A DNA stretch of 46,151 nucleotides from Maribacter sp. (GTDB lineage: Bacteria; Bacteroidota; Bacteroidia; Flavobacteriales; Flavobacteriaceae), in assembly GCF_016744255.1 (NCBI RefSeq), contig NZ_JADGES010000014.1, forward strand, positions 1 to 46,151, given 5' to 3'. Within the stretch, counting starts at the first letter, position 1. Each line of letters opens with the position of its first letter. The position numbers and the translations under genes are program-made. A model generated the notes under the pieces. The model was not told the DNA's origin. It did not search any database and saw only the letters and a program-made list of their open reading frames with translations. Below, piece after piece: positions 43,501 to 46,151 of this stretch.

Positions 43501-46151
43501 AAAGGAACTATATTGCTAATGGATGGCACTACCCCTGTCGGAGGGTTAATTGTTACATCAAAAGTTGCTTGACAACCATTACCATCTATAGCATAAACCG
43601 TAATATTTTGTATACTACCATTGTCTACAATCTCGAAAGTATTTGAAGATTGATAATTGGAAAAACCTGTTATACTATACCTGTAACCACTACCTACTGT
43701 TCCTACATCTGCAATTGTAGTTGTTATGGTGGTAGAGCTAAATCTATTTGCTCCTGGTTCACAGGCAAAATCTGGCGCTGCAGCTGTTAACGAAAAATCA
43801 TCTGGATTGTCTATAAAATGTACAGCAGATAATATTGAACAACCACGTGCCGTAACTACTTCTACTTGGTAATTAGCTTCAGGCAAATCCGTAAAAGAAC
43901 CTGTATTGTTTCTTGCTATCTCTGTGGTTGTATCTGTATTATTTAGTATATATTCTATTGGTAAATCTTCTGATGTAAATGGCACCAAGGCATCTGCTGG
44001 ATCAACCACAATCTCTAGTTCGCCATCATTAAGATCACGACAACTAATATCTGTAGCTATTTGTGAACTTATCACTGGTAACGCAGCTTGGTTTAGGTTA
44101 ATATCTGTTACGGTAAACTCACAAAACCCAGAGCCATCATTCACAATTCTATCGGTCACAAGTACTTGATAATTCCCTGGTAAAAGACCTGTAAAAAGTG
44201 GGTTATTTATTTGAGTAACAGCGGCAACACTAGCACCTAAATAATTTGTTCCTGTTAATACAAAACTAAAGTCACCACTACCTCCATTGGTAGAAATAGT
44301 AATTTCGCCATCGGCAGAATTACAAGTAGACTCTGTTGCAAAATCTCCTGTTGCTGCTAAAAAATCATATACCGTAGCAGTTCCTTGGCTTGTACATCCA
44401 TTTGCATCAACCACATCAACTATATAATCTCCTGGACTACCAACTGTATAGGTATGTTCCCAAAAAACCCCATTTATAACTGGTAACACTTCTGTTCCTG
44501 CCAAAGTAAATCTTGGCGTATTTAAAGAGCTTGGCACTTGTACTGTAATATCAAAAGATGTTGAGGTAGGATCACATTGGTTTACAACTATAAATGTTGG
44601 TGTAGGAAGATTAGGATCCAATAGTATTATTGTTGCAATATCAAAAGAGGTACACCCACTCGCATCTCTTACGTATACATCATAATTCCCATCTGGTGCT
44701 ACAAAAGTAGTACTTGTTGTATAGTCCGTTGGGTAAACTGGTACGACCCCATTATCCATATAAGCAAATTCATAAGGTCCACCATTACCTCCACGACCTT
44801 GAACTGTTATCTGCCCTAAAGCATTACAATTTGCTGGTACTTCTGACAAAATATCTATTGCAGGTAAGTTTTGATCAATAACTACTCCTACGGCATCTGT
44901 ACAAGTATCCGTTAAATTGGTTACTATTATTTGGTAATCCCCTGGCAATTCGGCATAAACATCCACAAAAGGATCTACGACCGTTGTTACTGAATTATGT
45001 AAAACAGTTACTGTATTATCATCATTATTAAGCAACTCTATTCTTAAATTATCGCCAACTGTAAACCCTGTTATTTCGTAATTTATCTCTCCATTTCTAT
45101 TTATATCGCAAGCCCCTGGAGTAGAACTAGCAGTTACATCAAGTGTTGATGGCCCATCTATAGGTAATATTTCTTGTTCATAAATACAACCCGTACCTAT
45201 ATCTCTAACCTCAACCGTATAAGCCACACCATATAGAATACCATCCGTAGCATTACTAAATGTATGGTTATTTGCTCCTGGAATATTATTCAACGCATAA
45301 AATGCAGGTTGATTTGCTAATCTAATTTCATAAGAACCAGTTCCTCCACTAACCAAAACAGTATATGTAAACCCTATATCATCACATGTTATTGGTGCTG
45401 GTGGTGGTATTGGTGTAATTAGCACCTCGTTTGTAGTTATTGTTGCCGTATCTATATCTGTACAACCATTAGCATCAATCGTAATTATGGTATAATCACC
45501 AGGAATTAAACCATTATCAAAAATTTGAATTGGCAATGCAGCCCTAGCTACATTTGTTTGTCTTGTTATTTCTGTTCCTGTATTATCTTCTATAATAAAA
45601 GTAAAATTCTCTTGACCATCTACTACATTAGAAATTTCTATTCCCCCGCTTAAAACGGCCGTTGTACAACTAGCTTGCACTTCTGCAACTGTTGCATCTG
45701 GAGTCGGCGTAGTATCTAAAATTACATCTATATCTGCCGGTAACGTTTCACACCCACGAGCATCTCTTACTAAAAATGGATACGTACCTACTGGTAAGTC
45801 TGAATAAACCGTTTGCGCACTCCAACCCGTATTATTAAAATTAATCTCATAAGGTGGCACACCACTTGTTGCATCTGGTGTAATGGTTACTATACCATTA
45901 CTTGTTTGCCCACAACTTACAGGTGTACTTACTGCTACTGCTGCTGCAATTGCCTGAGGTGGGTTTAAAACAATAGATGCCGAATTTGCTGCACAACCAG
46001 CACTCGTTGTATTATTATCGGTAACCCTAAAAATATAGGTTCCTGGAGTTGCTGTATCAAAAAGAAAGTTATTAGATGTAAGCGGAATTCCTGCTCCAAA
46101 AGTTACACCGTTATCCGAGCTAACTTCATACTGTTTAGCTCCAGCACCAGT
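40518..46151 (-). CDS. Giant SprB-repeat surface protein with T9SS type B sorting domain (5' end outside window)
   Basis: The frame is open from the stop at 40518 to the window edge at 46151 and gives 1878 visible residues; the start lies further right, so the ATG at 45860 is internal. The protein consists of about 18-19 repeat units of roughly 90-100 residues. Each begins near a Cys-containing strand (for example SPVTCFGQEDGSILVEV) and often ends with a DxNGC element (LIKDDNGC, VVDANGC), as in SprB repeats. The last 85 residues (DIPNFFTPDGDGNNDMWYPK...VKIYDRYGRIVAI...GDYWYVV) are a gliding-motility-associated C-terminal domain, the type B signal for type IX secretion. It probably works as a cell-surface adhesin. 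It converges on the methyltransferase gene, 36 bases away. Confidence 0.92.
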   Translation of the reverse strand, partial: TGAGAKQYEVSSDNGVTFGAGIPLTSNNFLFDTATPGTYIFRVTDNNTTSAGCAANSASIVLNPPQAIAAAVAVSTPVSCGQTSNGIVTITPDATSGVPPYEINFNNTGWSAQTVYSDLPVGTYPFLVRDARGCETLPADIDVILDTTPTPDATVAEVQASCTTAVLSGGIEISNVVDGQENFTFIIEDNTGTEITRQTNVARAALPIQIFDNGLIPGDYTIITIDANGCTDIDTATITTNEVLITPIPPPAPITCDDIGFTYTVLVSGGTGSYEIRLANQPAFYALNNIPGANNHTFSNATDGILYGVAYTVEVRDIGTGCIYEQEILPIDGPSTLDVTASSTPGACDINRNGEINYEITGFTVGDNLRIELLNNDDNTVTVLHNSVTTVVDPFVDVYAELPGDYQIIVTNLTDTCTDAVGVVIDQNLPAIDILSEVPANCNALGQITVQGRGGNGGPYEFAYMDNGVVPVYPTDYTTSTTFVAPDGNYDVYVRDASGCTSFDIATIILLDPNLPTPTFIVVNQCDPTSTSFDITVQVPSSLNTPRFTLAGTEVLPVINGVFWEHTYTVGSPGDYIVDVVDANGCTSQGTATVYDFLAATGDFATESTCNSADGEITISTNGGSGDFSFVLTGTNYLGASVAAVTQINNPLFTGLLPGNYQVLVTDRIVNDGSGFCEFTVTDINLNQAALPVISSQIATDISCRDLNDGELEIVVDPADALVPFTSEDLPIEYILNNTDTTTEIARNNTGSFTDLPEANYQVEVVTARGCSILSAVHFIDNPDDFSLTAAAPDFACEPGANRFSSTTITTTIADVGTVGSGYRYSITGFSNYQSSNTFEIVDNGSIQNITVYAIDGNGCQATFDVTINPPTGVVPSISNIVPLNCAADEVVTISVSGTTNFTVTTISAIPVAPVSNSGGSATLNVLLPAAGDYIFEVTDNIGGCTYPMPVHTVIEPISPTVVVAEAKPISCFTPGNDGELSIVVTDYTGLYDYRVYRGDDPGKTTIIASGTGLDTANNPETIAGLSGGNYFVTVTSTATPFCDADSNVTTIRTPNGELQVSAVEIGNTGCNDDTGKIEATGIGGWDASAYQYRLLRSLDGGTTYPTEVVAFSNLNEFENLQSGDYRVEITDVEGCINDFDINLPVVPQIDAGIREPQGLQCPSGNNAVLEAYDPTSGTPTTATPGASGGYPGAGYNYRLLYLNSNDNTDIASTSGLQNSPTFIGATGGFISAGWYAIEVSSSFDCVFVTVPYYVDPPPAVEPRLVQTQVPGCGGFGEVRLSIENPEPSFVYEYLQIENGVAVGAYTDMVGTSVLISGTAGISYQFDVRKKNILNTCLAVRSNGITMTDATGITILPNQIDDISCASELDGRIESFVNGGVGNNEFILYAGDPVDAFSPVASATVFRGPQPDGTFEGLPEGSNYYIAVTSGATCSDIKGPFEIIRPVPIVFTANESPVTCFGQEDGSILVEVQSGGEGLLQFAIGPHFDEFFSDPLTPNSYVFDELAAGYYEILIKDDNGCFEKDFITVTEPDVLEVTNMVTTPELCIGANDGTLVFNIIGGTPFTDVLVYPTPYYEYKLEKISPVDETGTGLFAPYDGLPIENLEGGSSYALYIQDVNLCAVTEVITINIGVDLTAEPIIQYGCDGIFPNSTVTIEMEEQGVMADLLFALDPVDPTDAVTSLAGTENVWGDLAAGDHTVYIYHQNGCTNIIDFTMEAYNPLTLSAIKTAPNELTASADGGYGGYEFFFQGESFGINGVYTTNESELVTVRVVDQNGCEAIVSVPFEFTGMLDIPNFFTPDGDGNNDMWYPKNREYFPNLEVKIYDRYGRIVAILNNINYWDGNYEGSPVPTGDYWYVVNENNKSKNHYVGHFTLYR

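Noticed and set aside
40518-45860. Treating ATG 45860 as the start of the repeat protein
   Set aside because: The same frame stays open to the window edge and encodes another SprB-like unit (with VSTPVSCGQTSNG), and no signal peptide follows 45860.

Overview
This AT-rich window comes from the chromosome of a Bacteroidota bacterium, almost certainly a member of the Flavobacteriaceae. The signs are a bacillithiol gene (bshA), a giant SprB-type repeat protein ending in a gliding-motility/type IX secretion type B sorting domain, flavobacterial LptD and TamB proteins, an N-acetylglucosamine-kinase-like BadF/BcrA protein, promoters of the TTTG/TAnnTTTG kind, and no obvious Shine-Dalgarno sequences. 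No tRNA, rRNA, CRISPR array, insertion sequence or prophage is visible.

Left third (1-13300, + strand): the distal part of a surface-polysaccharide (capsule or O-antigen) locus. After the tail of an unidentified gene and a terminator come gmd and fcl (GDP-mannose to GDP-L-fucose), a Wzx-type flippase, two GT4-type glycosyltransferases, a hexapeptide acyltransferase, a Wzy-like polymerase, a GT2, another GT4-like enzyme that is a paralogue of the first, a second hexapeptide acetyltransferase, a further GT2, and finally a WcaJ/WbaP-type initiating sugar-phosphate transferase. A strong bidirectional terminator closes the locus at 13268-13300.

Centre left (13323-24476, - strand): envelope and housekeeping genes on one strand. 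Read in transcription order from the right they are an N-acetylmuramoyl-L-alanine amidase, an MlaD/MCE protein, a membrane Fe-S protein, a CCG-domain Fe-S protein, a small conserved protein, a NagZ-type GH3 fused to a serine beta-lactamase-like domain, bshA, a PrcB-like lipoprotein, and then, behind its own promoter, an OmpA-family protein. A 76-bp GC-rich palindromic element sits between the two Fe-S genes.

Centre right (24558-35219): divergent lptD plus ridA on +, then converging on the - strand a BadF-type kinase, gapA and pfkA (glycolysis), and tamB. TamB is split in two by a small out-of-frame lesion.

Right part (35288-46151): tsaD, a clearly degenerate TfoX-family pseudogene carrying an inverted-repeat insertion, rsmE, a DUF4159 protein, an AI-2E family transporter and a THUMP-like-domain methyltransferase on +. 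The - strand then holds a very large SprB-repeat adhesin-like gene whose 5' end lies beyond the window.

Most of the window is ordinary flavobacterial chromosome. I did not find a convincing undescribed multi-gene system. The items most worth a second look are the two palindromic elements, the TfoX pseudogene, the broken tamB and the glycosyltransferase paralogues with an altered donor-site motif.
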